Source of the DNA: an uncultured Oscillospiraceae bacterium
GTDB taxonomy: Bacteria; Bacillota; Clostridia; Oscillospirales; Acutalibacteraceae
Reading direction: 5' to 3'
Assembly (NCBI GenBank): GCA_900548305.1
Contig: URJZ01000004.1
Location: forward strand, 1-64,000
Length of the DNA: 64,000 nt
The notes below the pieces were generated by a model. The model was not told where the DNA came from and did no database searches. It saw only the letters and a list, made by a program, of their open reading frames with translations. This document shows, one piece after another, positions 24,059-32,706 of the stretch. Numbering within the stretch: the first letter of the stretch is position 1; every line of letters starts with the position of its first letter. A program made the position numbers and the translations under genes.

Positions 24059-25198
24059 TTAAGACAATCTGCTTTTAAAATCTTCATAGCCAAATTGTTT
24101 GATGATTTGCAGTCCGTTTTCCTGAGAATATAAAGCAATAGATGGCAGGTTCATTCCATTAAATGTATTGTTTTTTACCATAGTATAGTGAGCCATATCG
24201 CAGAAGACCAACTTGTCTCCTTCTTTTAAAGGTGCATCAAAGGAATAATCTCCTATGATATCACCGGCAAGGCAAGTAGGGCCTCCCAAACGATACGTAT
24301 ATGACTTTTCGTTGGGTAAACCTGCTCCAATGATATTAGGACGATATGGCATTTCCAAAACATCAGGCATATGACAGGCAGCAGAAGTATCTAAAATAGC
24401 TAGGTGCATTCCGTTTTCAATGGTATCCAAAACAGTAGATACCAAATAGCCTGTATTCAGAGCAATTGCTTCTCCCGGTTCTAAATATACTTGAACACCG
24501 TAGGTATCTTGTGCAAATTGGATGCAGCGAATCAGAGTTTCTATATCGTAATCGGGGCGTGTAATGTGGTGGCCGCCTCCGAAGTTGAGCCACTTCATTT
24601 GTTTGATGTAGGAACCAAAGGTATCATCCACAACTTTTAAAGTACGCTCCAGGGTATCGGAATTTTGTTCGCACATGGTATGAAAATGAAGCCCGTCAAT
24701 ACCGTCTAATTGGTCAGGTTGAAATTGTTCTGGTGTAATACCGAGACGGGAACCTGTAAAGCAGGGATTGTAAATATCTGTGTCGATTTCAGAATATTTT
24801 GGGTTTAAACGTAAGCCGCATTCGATTTGTTTTCCGCTGTTTTTTACTTTATCTTTGAATTTGTTCCATTGGTGAAATGAATTAAATACAATATGGTCGG
24901 AGTAACGAATCACATCATCTATTTCATGGTCTGCAAAAGCTGGGGCATATGTGTGGACTTCTTTTCCCATTTCTTCATATCCCAAACGGGCTTCCATAAC
25001 ACCGCTGGAAGTAACGCCGTCCAGATATTTGGCAATTAGCGGATAAACGGAAAACATAGAGAAGGCTTTTTGTGCCAATAGAATTTTACATCCTGTTCGT
25101 TCTTTCACAGAGGCGAGTAGTTCCAAATTTTTGATTAATAGTCGCTGATCCACCAAATAGGAGGGAGTGGGCAGCGTTGAAATATCTATATCCATCAT
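24059..25198 (-). CDS. nspC: Carboxynorspermidine/carboxyspermidine decarboxylase
   Basis: The 379-residue PLP enzyme of the alanine-racemase fold removes CO2 from carboxy(nor)spermidine to give (nor)spermidine. The PLP lysine is in LLAQKAFSMF (about residue 43). Family segments are VTSSGVMEARLG, DGLHFHTMCEQ, KWLNFGGGHHITRPDYD and EPGEAIALNTGYL. The upstream dehydrogenase gene supplies its substrate. A GAGGAA site lies 6 bases before the first of two ATGs. Confidence 0.92.
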   Translation of the reverse strand: MMDIDISTLPTPSYLVDQRLLIKNLELLASVKERTGCKILLAQKAFSMFSVYPLIAKYLDGVTSSGVMEARLGYEEMGKEVHTYAPAFADHEIDDVIRYSDHIVFNSFHQWNKFKDKVKNSGKQIECGLRLNPKYSEIDTDIYNPCFTGSRLGITPEQFQPDQLDGIDGLHFHTMCEQNSDTLERTLKVVDDTFGSYIKQMKWLNFGGGHHITRPDYDIETLIRCIQFAQDTYGVQVYLEPGEAIALNTGYLVSTVLDTIENGMHLAILDTSAACHMPDVLEMPYRPNIIGAGLPNEKSYTYRLGGPTCLAGDIIGDYSFDAPLKEGDKLVFCDMAHYTMVKNNTFNGMNLPSIALYSQENGLQIIKQFGYEDFKSRLS

Positions 25199-25231
25199 TT
25201 TTGTTTCCTCATCAAATTTGTTTCAAAAGTG

Positions 25232-25276
25232 AAAAGGCTGCAGTATATACGTACCATACGAAATTCTGCAGTCTTT
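25232..25276 (-). terminator. Probable terminator after carboxyspermidine dehydrogenase
   Basis: GAAAAGGCTGCAG pairs imperfectly with CTGCAGTCTTTT across a long loop; the minus-strand 3' side is T-rich. Confidence 0.5.
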
Positions 25277-25438
25277 TATATCATGTATTGTCTTGACAGT
25301 TTCATTGCTTTACAACTGTAGTATCAATGTCGCAATATTCTCATAGCAGTATCAAAATGGATTTAGGATACGGTACGACTCATTTTAATTGCAAATTGGA
25401 TATTTACAGCCGATGTGATAAACAACACTGTCAATGGA

Positions 25439-26638
25439 TTAGTCAATTAAGGTTGGGTTAAAATCTTCCACCCAAGGCAATCCGAATTTATTTAATGCTT
25501 CCATAAATGGATCCGGATCAAATTCTTCGACATTATAAACACCTGGTTTATTCCATTTACCTGTAAGCACCATCATGGCGCCAATCATAGCAGGAACACC
25601 TGTTGTGTAAGAAATTGCTTGTGAACCAACCTCTGCATAACATGCTTGATGATCGCAAACATTATATACATAGTATTTTTTCTCTTGTCCGTCTTTGATA
25701 CCGGTAAAAATACAACCGATATTGGTTTTACCTTTTGTTCTTGGACCGAGAGATGCGGGGTCAGGTAAAACTGCTTTTAAAAATTGCAGAGGTACAATTT
25801 GTTTGCCCTCAAATTCAATAGGTTCAATGGAAGTCATACCAACATTTTCAAGCACTTTTAAATGTGTCAGGTAGCTTTCAGAGAATGTCATCCAGAAACG
25901 AATTCGTTTGATGCCTTTGATATTCAATGCCAAAGATTCCATTTCCTCATGATGAAGCAAATAGATGTCTTTCGGTCCAATTTGTGGAAGGTCATAGACG
26001 CGTTTGATTGACATTGGCTCTGTTTCAATGAATTTGCCGTTTTCAAAATAGCTACCGTTTGCAGTAACTTCACGAATATTAATTTCAGGGTTAAAGTTTG
26101 TTGCAAAAGGATAGCCGTGATCTCCAGCATTGGCATCTACGATATCAATGGTGTGAATTTCATCAAAATAATGTTTTTGTGCATATGCGGAGAAGACACC
26201 TGTAACACCTGGGTCAAATCCACTGCCTAAAATAGCGGTAATACCGGCATCTTCAAATTTTTTCTTATAAGCCCATTGCCATTTATATTCAAATTTTGCG
26301 GTATCAAGCGGCTCATAGTTTGCGGTATCCAAATAGTGTACTTTCGTTGCAAGGCAAGCATCCATAATGGTTAAGTCTTGATATGGCAATGCAACATTGA
26401 TTACAATATCCGGTTTAAATTTTTCGATTAATGCAATTAGTTCATCTGTATTATCCGCATCTACTTGTGCTGTGGTTACTTTTGTTTTACCGCCGTCTAA
26501 TTTTTTCTTTAAAGCGTCACATTTAGATAATGTACGACTGGCAATGCAAAGTTCCTGGAATACTTCCGAATTTTGGCAACATTTATGTGCTACTACGCCG
26601 GCAACGCCTCCGGCACCAATCATCAAAGCTTTTCCCAT
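25439..26638 (-). CDS. Carboxynorspermidine/carboxyspermidine dehydrogenase
   Basis: The 399-residue enzyme of the saccharopine dehydrogenase family has an N-terminal NADPH-binding Rossmann motif (MIGAGGVAGVVAHK) and segments typical of CANSDH: INVALPYQDLTIMDACL, HYLDTANYEP and LGSGFDPGVTGVFSAYA. It condenses aspartate semialdehyde with putrescine or diaminopropane and reduces the product; NspC then decarboxylates it. Together these form the SAM-independent spermidine route found in many gut anaerobes. Confidence 0.92.
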   Translation of the reverse strand: MGKALMIGAGGVAGVVAHKCCQNSEVFQELCIASRTLSKCDALKKKLDGGKTKVTTAQVDADNTDELIALIEKFKPDIVINVALPYQDLTIMDACLATKVHYLDTANYEPLDTAKFEYKWQWAYKKKFEDAGITAILGSGFDPGVTGVFSAYAQKHYFDEIHTIDIVDANAGDHGYPFATNFNPEINIREVTANGSYFENGKFIETEPMSIKRVYDLPQIGPKDIYLLHHEEMESLALNIKGIKRIRFWMTFSESYLTHLKVLENVGMTSIEPIEFEGKQIVPLQFLKAVLPDPASLGPRTKGKTNIGCIFTGIKDGQEKKYYVYNVCDHQACYAEVGSQAISYTTGVPAMIGAMMVLTGKWNKPGVYNVEEFDPDPFMEALNKFGLPWVEDFNPTLID

Positions 26639-26688
26639 AATTTTAGTACTCCTTATATATTATTTTATCGTTCCATATCATGGCAACT

Positions 26689-26717
26689 ATTATATAAAAA
26701 ACAATGGTATTTATCAA
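26689..26717 (-). promoter_or_regulatory. Promoter of carboxyspermidine dehydrogenase
   Basis: On the minus strand TTGATA and TATAAT are separated by 17 bases, 50 bases before the ATG. Confidence 0.7.
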
Positions 26718-26908
26718 GGCAATAGGCAGATTTTTAAGGTTTTTTTAAATATTGCCGTAAAAATATCATTTTTTTGTTTATGTTTTATTTTATGAAATGC
26801 TTTTTTTCATATTTGTGGGTATTTTTGGATATTTTTAAATGAAACATAGAGAGTACGATTATAAGAAAATATAGAAGTAATAAAATCCAAAAATAAAATC
26901 TTGTTTTG

Positions 26909-26939
26909 GCATATTCCATATCAAGAGCGGGCAATATAG
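26909..26939 (+). promoter_or_regulatory. Possible sigma-F promoter of spoIIQ
   Basis: GCATA and GGCAATATAG are separated by 16 bases, resembling the sigma-F pattern (GYATA, then GGnnAnAnTR) except for one position in the -10. spoIIQ is transcribed by sigma-F in Bacillus. Confidence 0.35.
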
Positions 26940-26957
26940 TTTTTAGGAGGTGCTAAA

Positions 26958-27839
26958 ATGGATTTACATGATAAAAAACAACCATATAACGAGTATGATA
27001 ATTTAGAGGAAGAGCTTCTGGAAAAGGAAACTGATGATATACTGGATGATGAGGAGTATCAGGAAGATGCAGAAGTAGAGGAAGAAAGTGCTGTAAAAGA
27101 TGACGGTACGTCTCAGCCTAAAAAACAAAAGAATTTAGGTGTTTATTTGGCTATGGCGCTATGTTTGGTAGCACTTGGCGTGGGGGCTTGGGCAACATAT
27201 GATACAGTAGTGAAAATTTCTGATGTAACCCAGGATACCACTTTTTCGTCTGCACCGCAAAATTCTACAGCGGAAGTAAACCAAACTGTCAGCGGTGTTC
27301 CAAAAGATAATGTGATGGAAGATGATTTGCCGATTGCGGAAAGTACAGTTGTTTCCGAATCTACATCCAGTGAAGAAACTGTTTCCAGCGAGATTGTATC
27401 TGAGCAGCCGGTAGAAAGTCAAGTTCCGGAATATTATAATTACCCTGTGGCCGGACAAGAAATATTAAATGGATTTAGTAACGGAGACCCTGTGTACAAC
27501 ATGACAATGGACGACTGGAGAACACACGACGGCCTTGATATTGGTGCGGAAAAGGGACAAAATGTAATGAGTATTGGTGCAGGAACGGTAGTAGATTCCT
27601 ATGAGGATATTATGTGGGGCAATGTGCTTGTGATACAGCATGGAGACATTGAGGTACGTTATTGCGGTCTGACAGATAAAAGTCTTCTTGCAGCCAGAGA
27701 TACTGTTGAAGACGGACAGATTTTAGGAACCGTTGGTACCATACCGATTGAGGAGAAATTAGGAGCCCATTTGCATATTCAAATGAAAAAAGAAGGCGTT
27801 TGGATTGATCCTACCAGGGTTTTAAAAGAAGCTGCATAA
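26958..27839 (+). CDS. spoIIQ: SpoIIQ-like M23 peptidase, forespore engulfment protein
   Basis: The 293-residue product has an acidic cytoplasmic N-terminus (about 1-55), one membrane segment (about 60-82), a Ser/Thr/Glu-rich linker, and a LytM/M23 domain at about 165-290. The metal motifs HxxxD (His190, Asp194) and HxH (His271, His273) are both present, so the protein may be an active endopeptidase, as in clostridia, unlike Bacillus SpoIIQ. SpoIIQ sits in the forespore membrane and binds SpoIIIAH across the intermembrane space. The adjacent spoIIID supports the assignment. AGGAGGTG precedes the ATG. Confidence 0.85.
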   Translation: MDLHDKKQPYNEYDNLEEELLEKETDDILDDEEYQEDAEVEEESAVKDDGTSQPKKQKNLGVYLAMALCLVALGVGAWATYDTVVKISDVTQDTTFSSAPQNSTAEVNQTVSGVPKDNVMEDDLPIAESTVVSESTSSEETVSSEIVSEQPVESQVPEYYNYPVAGQEILNGFSNGDPVYNMTMDDWRTHDGLDIGAEKGQNVMSIGAGTVVDSYEDIMWGNVLVIQHGDIEVRYCGLTDKSLLAARDTVEDGQILGTVGTIPIEEKLGAHLHIQMKKEGVWIDPTRVLKEAA

Positions 27840-27918
27840 TTAACTGTTAAGATGAAAAAGGAAAGGTCAGACATCCGTTGGCTTTTTCTTATACATAATT
27901 ATATGAAAGATATAAAAT

Positions 27919-27960
27919 AAAAATAGCTGACACCGGATCTATTTGGTGCCAGCTATTTTT
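27919..27960. terminator. Bidirectional terminator between spoIIQ and spoIIID
   Basis: AAAAATAGCTG pairs with CAGCTATTTTT, with a further CACC/GGTG step; A and T tracts lie on both sides. Confidence 0.85.
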
Positions 27961-27972
27961 AATATATGTATG

Positions 27973-28275
27973 CTAGGATTCTTCACAATCTGTATGTTTT
28001 TTATATTTTAATTTTGTTGCCATACCGCCACGGATATGACGTTGTGCTTTATTAATTTCTAATATTTGTTTTACTTCTTTATATAACTGAGGATCTATGT
28101 ATTTTAAACGTTCTGCTACGTCTTTATGAACGGTACTTTTACTAACACCAAATTTTTTAGCCGTGCTTCGGACAGTGGAGTGTGTTGTGGAAATGTATTG
28201 ACCTAGTATTACACTGCGGTCCTCCACGTCATGGCTTATGCTATGGCTTGTAATCTTCCCCCTATTCACTTTCAA
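27973..28275 (-). CDS. spoIIID: Sporulation transcriptional regulator SpoIIID
   Basis: The 100-residue protein has the DeoR-like helix-turn-helix TVRSTAKKFGVSKSTVHKDVAERL and the family C-terminus RHIRGGMATKLKYKK. SpoIIID controls mother-cell gene expression after sigma-E activation. The frame starts at TTG, 8 bases after AAGGGGTG, and gives about 15 residues more at the N-terminus than typical SpoIIID. It is convergent with spoIIQ; in many Firmicutes the two genes follow each other on one strand. Confidence 0.95.
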   Translation of the reverse strand: MKVNRGKITSHSISHDVEDRSVILGQYISTTHSTVRSTAKKFGVSKSTVHKDVAERLKYIDPQLYKEVKQILEINKAQRHIRGGMATKLKYKKHTDCEES

Positions 28276-28476
28276 AACTTTTACACCCCTTTTTAAGCTA
28301 CTAATTATTTGTATGCATAAATTTCAGGGGTTATACACTTTTTATTTCGTATCATATTTTGAATATATGATGTTCCAATTGTTAGTATAGAGTTTATCAT
28401 ATTTATCATCTTATCTACTAAATATAGTTGCTATGAATAAAAATATATTTTTACTCATACAGATGATAAACTTTTA

Positions 28477-28523
28477 CCATTAAAACAGACGGATTGATTC
28501 AATCAATCCGTCTGTTTTAATGG
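28477..28523. repeat. 47-bp perfect palindrome
   Basis: CCATTAAAACAGACGGATTG and the next bases ATT are followed by a single C and then the exact reverse complement ending CTGTTTTAATGG. There is no T tract after it on either strand, so it is not a standard terminator. Confidence 0.75.
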
Positions 28524-28789
28524 GGCTTATTTCGTGTTGGCCTTTTGTTATGTTGTAATCTTGTTGTTAAATTTTCTAATTTCCATTGTTAGTGATGACA
28601 CTACCACCATAAATTTATAAAAAGTAGGGGAAGATAATCCTGAAAAAGTTTGATTTCAGATATGTTTTCCGTTTTTAAAATCTTCCTGTCAAATAAAAAG
28701 GAGGAAGAAGAGAGTTTTTGCTCATTCTCTGTATTTTTTGTAAGATGAATGGCATTTCAGTATTTTAGTTAGTATTTGTACAATCTGAT

Positions 28790-28830
28790 AAAAAGGTGAT
28801 ACAAATGTATACCGTTTGTATCACCTTTTT
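28790..28830 (-). terminator. Terminator of glycosyltransferase pair
   Basis: AAAAAGGTGATACAAA pairs with TTTGTATCACCTTTTT around a 9-base loop, 13 bases past the stop codon. Confidence 0.9.
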
Positions 28831-28842
28831 TACAATATTATT

Positions 28843-30384
28843 TTAGTATTTAGCCTGAGACTGTTTCTCTAATTTATTTTTAGACAATAGTCGTTTCTTT
28901 GACAAAATGAATTTGTCTTTTAACTGTTGAAAGTTTATATCCACCAATTCTTTGCATGTATCTACAGAGATTAAAAGCAATAAAGGGGCAAAGCCAAAAA
29001 CATAACGAGATCTTGTTTCCCAAATAAGTAAGAACAAAAATAGTCCATATATTGCAATCTTGAATAGAAGTGTACCGTTAACAATACCTTTTTTTATACC
29101 TATCAAAAGAGAAATCATAAGCAATGTTAAAATTGCTAAATGAAAACCTTGGCAGTAATAATAAAAAATATTATAGTATTTCCCGGTTGATAGCACAAAT
29201 TCCCACAGCTTTGAGTTTGTTTCAGGGACTGTTTTTCCTTCTCCGAATATACAATAAGTGCCATCTCCCCATGTGTTATGGACAGCCTTATTTGTTAAAT
29301 GATTGATGAAACCATTAAAACCATAGTCTGAAAGTCGCTGTTTGATTACACTTAAATCTGCAGCGGTTTTTTCTTCTATATTAGGAAACGATTGTGTATA
29401 TAGAACATCATCTGCATTATAGCCGCCGTTTCCGTTTAAGCCCATCATTATCCAATGCACATAAGGCATTTGTTTTTCGTATGCTTCTTCTTCGGACACA
29501 ATATGTAATTGATCAACTACAATATTATAAGAGAAAAACATAACGATAAAACTTGCGGCTATAACACCGGTATATTTTAAAGCAGTGCGTAATTTTTGAC
29601 TGAGAAATAAATGAATTATGACAGCAACAAGTAAAATTACAATGGTTGCTTTTAATTTAAACCCTAGTGCAATAATAAAACCGGATCCAATCAACAATAA
29701 GTATCTTCCGATTTTCTTTTTGCTATCAATAGCACATAAATATAAATAAATTGCAATTGTAATAAAAGGAAGGGAAAAAGTGTCTGTATAATAATAAGCA
29801 ACATATACATAAAATGGGGCGAAAAAGAGGCATACAATTCCTGTGAGAAGTCCTATATGTGGTCCCCATAATTTTACAGATATTAAATACATAAATATAA
29901 TGCCAACAAATATGATTACTGCATTTAATAACATAATATAAATGATATCAGTACTTCCTGTTATAGCAAAAATAACCTTGTAAAATATCTTGAAAATTAA
30001 AAGTATAAAAATATTATTTGGATATATAGCGAAGTAATTATCTGCAAGCTGTTCTCCGTTTAAGGGGGCGGTAGCTGCTCTATAAACTTCATCTGCATCC
30101 CAAATTAAAGATGCCTTTAGAGAAAATGAAAAATAAATTAGTAAGCTTAGTATAATAATGGCAATGCCTGCAAAAATACTGTGTATAATTTTAGGACTCC
30201 ACTTTGCAACAATTTTTTTGCAAAAATAAGCAGCTCCAATACCTATTGCTAATATTGCTATACCTACTAAAATAGCTATCCAAGGTTCATCGCCGCTGTT
30301 AGTAAATATTACGCTAAAGTAAATCCACACAAAAGACAAAAAAAACAAACCCTGAAAAATTCGGCTTAAGATAGGTTTAATCAT
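28843..30384 (-). CDS. Polytopic membrane glycosyltransferase, GT39/ArnT-like
   Basis: The start is the ATG at 30382-30384, 10 bases after AGGAG and overlapping the preceding gene by 8 bases; upstream codons have no start signal. The 513-residue product has about 11 membrane segments and an early extracytoplasmic acidic loop 'LIWDADEVYRAA', typical of GT-C enzymes that use lipid-linked sugars. A long external loop (about 310-420) carries 'HWIMMGLNGNGGYNADDV'. With the GT2 enzyme upstream it probably decorates a surface polymer: GT2 makes an undecaprenyl-sugar, and this protein transfers it outside. The sugar is unknown. Confidence 0.75.
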   Translation of the reverse strand: MIKPILSRIFQGLFFLSFVWIYFSVIFTNSGDEPWIAILVGIAILAIGIGAAYFCKKIVAKWSPKIIHSIFAGIAIIILSLLIYFSFSLKASLIWDADEVYRAATAPLNGEQLADNYFAIYPNNIFILLIFKIFYKVIFAITGSTDIIYIMLLNAVIIFVGIIFMYLISVKLWGPHIGLLTGIVCLFFAPFYVYVAYYYTDTFSLPFITIAIYLYLCAIDSKKKIGRYLLLIGSGFIIALGFKLKATIVILLVAVIIHLFLSQKLRTALKYTGVIAASFIVMFFSYNIVVDQLHIVSEEEAYEKQMPYVHWIMMGLNGNGGYNADDVLYTQSFPNIEEKTAADLSVIKQRLSDYGFNGFINHLTNKAVHNTWGDGTYCIFGEGKTVPETNSKLWEFVLSTGKYYNIFYYYCQGFHLAILTLLMISLLIGIKKGIVNGTLLFKIAIYGLFLFLLIWETRSRYVFGFAPLLLLISVDTCKELVDINFQQLKDKFILSKKRLLSKNKLEKQSQAKY

Positions 30385-31345
30385 GTAATGAAGACTCCTT
30401 ATCCAAAATAACTTTTGAAATAATATAACGGGGACGTTTTTTTGTTTCGTTATATATTTTTCCAATATATTCACCGATAATTCCAAGGCAAAGCATTTGG
30501 ATGCCGCCAATCATCCAAATAGAGGCCACGATAGAAGTCCATCCACTGACGGTAACACCGGTATATTTCAAGCAGATAAACACAATGAGCACAATAAGGC
30601 TGATAAAGAATATAAGCGCACCTAAACATGTAATAATTCTAATTGGCTTAATGCTGAACGATGTAATTCCATCAAATGCAAATGCCAGCATTTTTTTGAG
30701 AGGATATTTTGATTCTCCAGCAAAGCGCTCATTTCTTTCATATTCAACAGTGGTAGACTTAAATCCAATAAGCGGAACAATTCCACGTAAAAACAAGTTT
30801 ACTTCTTCAAATTGTGATAAAGCATCTAAAGCTTGTTTACTCATCAATCTATAATCAGCATGGTTAAATACAATATCTACACCAAGAAGTTTCATGAACT
30901 TATAGAAACCTTCTGCAGTAAACTTTTTAAAAAAAGTATCTTTTTCCCGTGAGGAACGAACACCGTATACAATTTCGTACCCTTTTTTATATTCCTCCAC
31001 CATTTTTGGAATGGCATTGATATCATCTTGAAGATCTGCATCAAGAGAAATAACCATATCAGCATATTCTTTTGCTGTCATAAGCCCTGCAAGCAAAGCG
31101 TTCTGGTGCCCCTTATTTCTTGATAGGCATACACCACAAAATATCGGATTATCTTTATGAAGCTGTTCGATTATCTCCCATGTTTTATCTTTTGATCCAT
31201 CATTTACAAAGAGAATTTTGCTTAATTGAGAAATGCTTTCTTTTTCAATCATGGATTTCATAATATTTAAAAGTTGAGAAGCTGTTTCATGTAGCACAGC
31301 TTCTTCGTTATAACAAGGAATCACTAAATATAATGTATTATTCAT
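30377..31345 (-). CDS. GT2 glycosyltransferase with two C-terminal membrane segments (GtrB/DPM1-like)
   Basis: The start is the ATG at 31343-31345, 7 bases after AAGG. The 322-residue product begins with a GT2 domain (YLVIPCYNEEAVL, LFVNDGSKDKTWEII, DMVISLDADLQDD, the last holding the metal-binding DxD). Two membrane segments at about 230-255 and 265-290 complete the GtrB/CsbB plan. Such enzymes load glucose or another hexose onto undecaprenyl phosphate on the inner face. It is coupled to the downstream GT-C gene by an 8-base overlap. Confidence 0.88.
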   Translation of the reverse strand: MNNTLYLVIPCYNEEAVLHETASQLLNIMKSMIEKESISQLSKILFVNDGSKDKTWEIIEQLHKDNPIFCGVCLSRNKGHQNALLAGLMTAKEYADMVISLDADLQDDINAIPKMVEEYKKGYEIVYGVRSSREKDTFFKKFTAEGFYKFMKLLGVDIVFNHADYRLMSKQALDALSQFEEVNLFLRGIVPLIGFKSTTVEYERNERFAGESKYPLKKMLAFAFDGITSFSIKPIRIITCLGALIFFISLIVLIVFICLKYTGVTVSGWTSIVASIWMIGGIQMLCLGIIGEYIGKIYNETKKRPRYIISKVILDKESSLHD

Positions 31346-31490
31346 ATACAAACCTTCTGCTAAATTAATATTATCTCCATTTAATCATATTTGAGGTTAA
31401 ATTTCAATCTTATAACGAAAATCAAGCTATATTTCATAAAATTTGTGAATATCAAAAAAATTTTCTACATATACATATTAAGTTCGTTTG

Positions 31491-31519
31491 TTGCAATCAA
31501 TTTATAAAAATGTTATAAT
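31491..31519 (+). promoter_or_regulatory. Promoter of polysaccharide operon
   Basis: TTGCAA and TATAAT are separated by 17 bases, 53 bases before glf. Confidence 0.8.
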
Positions 31520-31572
31520 GACCGGAGTATAAGGGAAGGTTTGTACTTTTTACGAAAGGTGTTAAGAAAAAA

Positions 31573-32679
31573 TTGAGTAAATATGATTATTTAATTGTTG
31601 GTAGTGGTTTGTTTGGTGCAGTTTTTGCTCAACAAATGACTGAAAAAGGAAAATCTTGCTTAATCATTGAAAAAAGAGACCATTTGGGCGGAAACATTTA
31701 CTGCAAAGAAATAGAAGGAATTACAGTACATGAATATGGGGCTCATATTTTTCATACAAGCGATAAAAAAGTTTGGAATTATGTAAATCAATTTGTAGAG
31801 TTTAATCATTATATTAATTCACCTATTGCAAATTATTATGGTGAAATTTACAATTTGCCGTTCAATATGAATACTTTTTCTAAAATGTGGGGGATTAAAA
31901 CACCTGCAGAGGCAAAAGCTAAAATAGACGAACAAAGATCCCAAATTACTGGAGAACCTAAAAATTTGGAAGAACAGGCAATTAGTTTAGTAGGACAAGA
32001 TATTTACCAAAAATTGATTAAAGGTTATACAGAAAAACAGTGGGGTAGGGATTGTAAAGAATTACCGGCCTTTATTATTAAACGTTTGCCGGTAAGATAT
32101 ACGTATGATAATAACTACTTTAATGACCGTTATCAAGGTATCCCGGAGGGTGGATATAATATCTTAATTGAACAGTTGCTAAAAGGTTGTGAAGTTCGTT
32201 TAAATGTGGACTTTTTACAAGATAAAGAGCAGCTATCATCTTTAGCTGATAAAATTGTTTATACCGGTACGATAGATTCTTATTACAATTACCAATACGA
32301 TGCATTGGAGTATAGAAGTGTACGGTTTGAAAGTGAAGTTTTAGACGAACAGAATCATCAGGGTGTTGCGGTGGTAAACTATACAGATAGAGAAACACCA
32401 TATACCCGTGTAATTGAGCATAAGCATTTTGAATTTGGCACACAACCGAAAACAGTCGTAACCAAAGAATATTCTGCAGACTGGAAATTAGGAGATGAGC
32501 CATATTACCCTGTAAATGACGAGAAAAACCAAAGAATATATGCTCAATATGCTTCTTTGGCTGAAAATGAACCAAATGTTATTTTTGGAGGCCGATTGGC
32601 AGAATATAAATATTATGATATGGATAAAGTAATTGCATCTGCATTACATGCCGCAGAAAAAGAATTAGCCGGCAAATAG
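31573..32679 (+). CDS. glf: UDP-galactopyranose mutase
   Basis: The 368-residue flavoenzyme converts UDP-galactopyranose to UDP-galactofuranose. The FAD-binding Rossmann motif LIVGSGLFGAVFAQQ is at the N-terminus, and IEKRDHLGGNIYCK, YGAHIFHTSDKKVWNY and YTEKQWGRDCKELP are family hallmarks. Its presence implies that the polymer made by the following genes contains galactofuranose. Translation starts at TTG after AAAGGTG. It is the first gene of a six-gene unit. Confidence 0.97.
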   Translation: MSKYDYLIVGSGLFGAVFAQQMTEKGKSCLIIEKRDHLGGNIYCKEIEGITVHEYGAHIFHTSDKKVWNYVNQFVEFNHYINSPIANYYGEIYNLPFNMNTFSKMWGIKTPAEAKAKIDEQRSQITGEPKNLEEQAISLVGQDIYQKLIKGYTEKQWGRDCKELPAFIIKRLPVRYTYDNNYFNDRYQGIPEGGYNILIEQLLKGCEVRLNVDFLQDKEQLSSLADKIVYTGTIDSYYNYQYDALEYRSVRFESEVLDEQNHQGVAVVNYTDRETPYTRVIEHKHFEFGTQPKTVVTKEYSADWKLGDEPYYPVNDEKNQRIYAQYASLAENEPNVIFGGRLAEYKYYDMDKVIASALHAAEKELAGK

Positions 32680-32706
32680 CAGATACTTGCGGAGGAGTAA
32701 ATTTAT

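Larger units (their letters stand above)
26639..26957. other. Divergent intergenic region with two promoters
   Basis: It contains the dehydrogenase promoter at 26689-26717 (minus) and a possible sigma-F promoter at 26909-26939 (plus). Nothing else was recognised. Confidence 0.55.
28276..28842. other. Gene-free region with a 47-bp palindrome
   Basis: No supported gene. Besides the palindrome at 28477-28523 and the terminator at 28790-28830, AAAAAGGAGG at 28697-28706 looks like a ribosome binding site but is followed only by a very short frame from a poorly spaced TTG. Confidence 0.5.

Noticed and set aside
28697..28770. Possible tiny gene after AAAAAGGAGG
   Set aside because: The only start is a TTG about 14 bases away, and the frame closes after some 18 codons; no conserved pattern.
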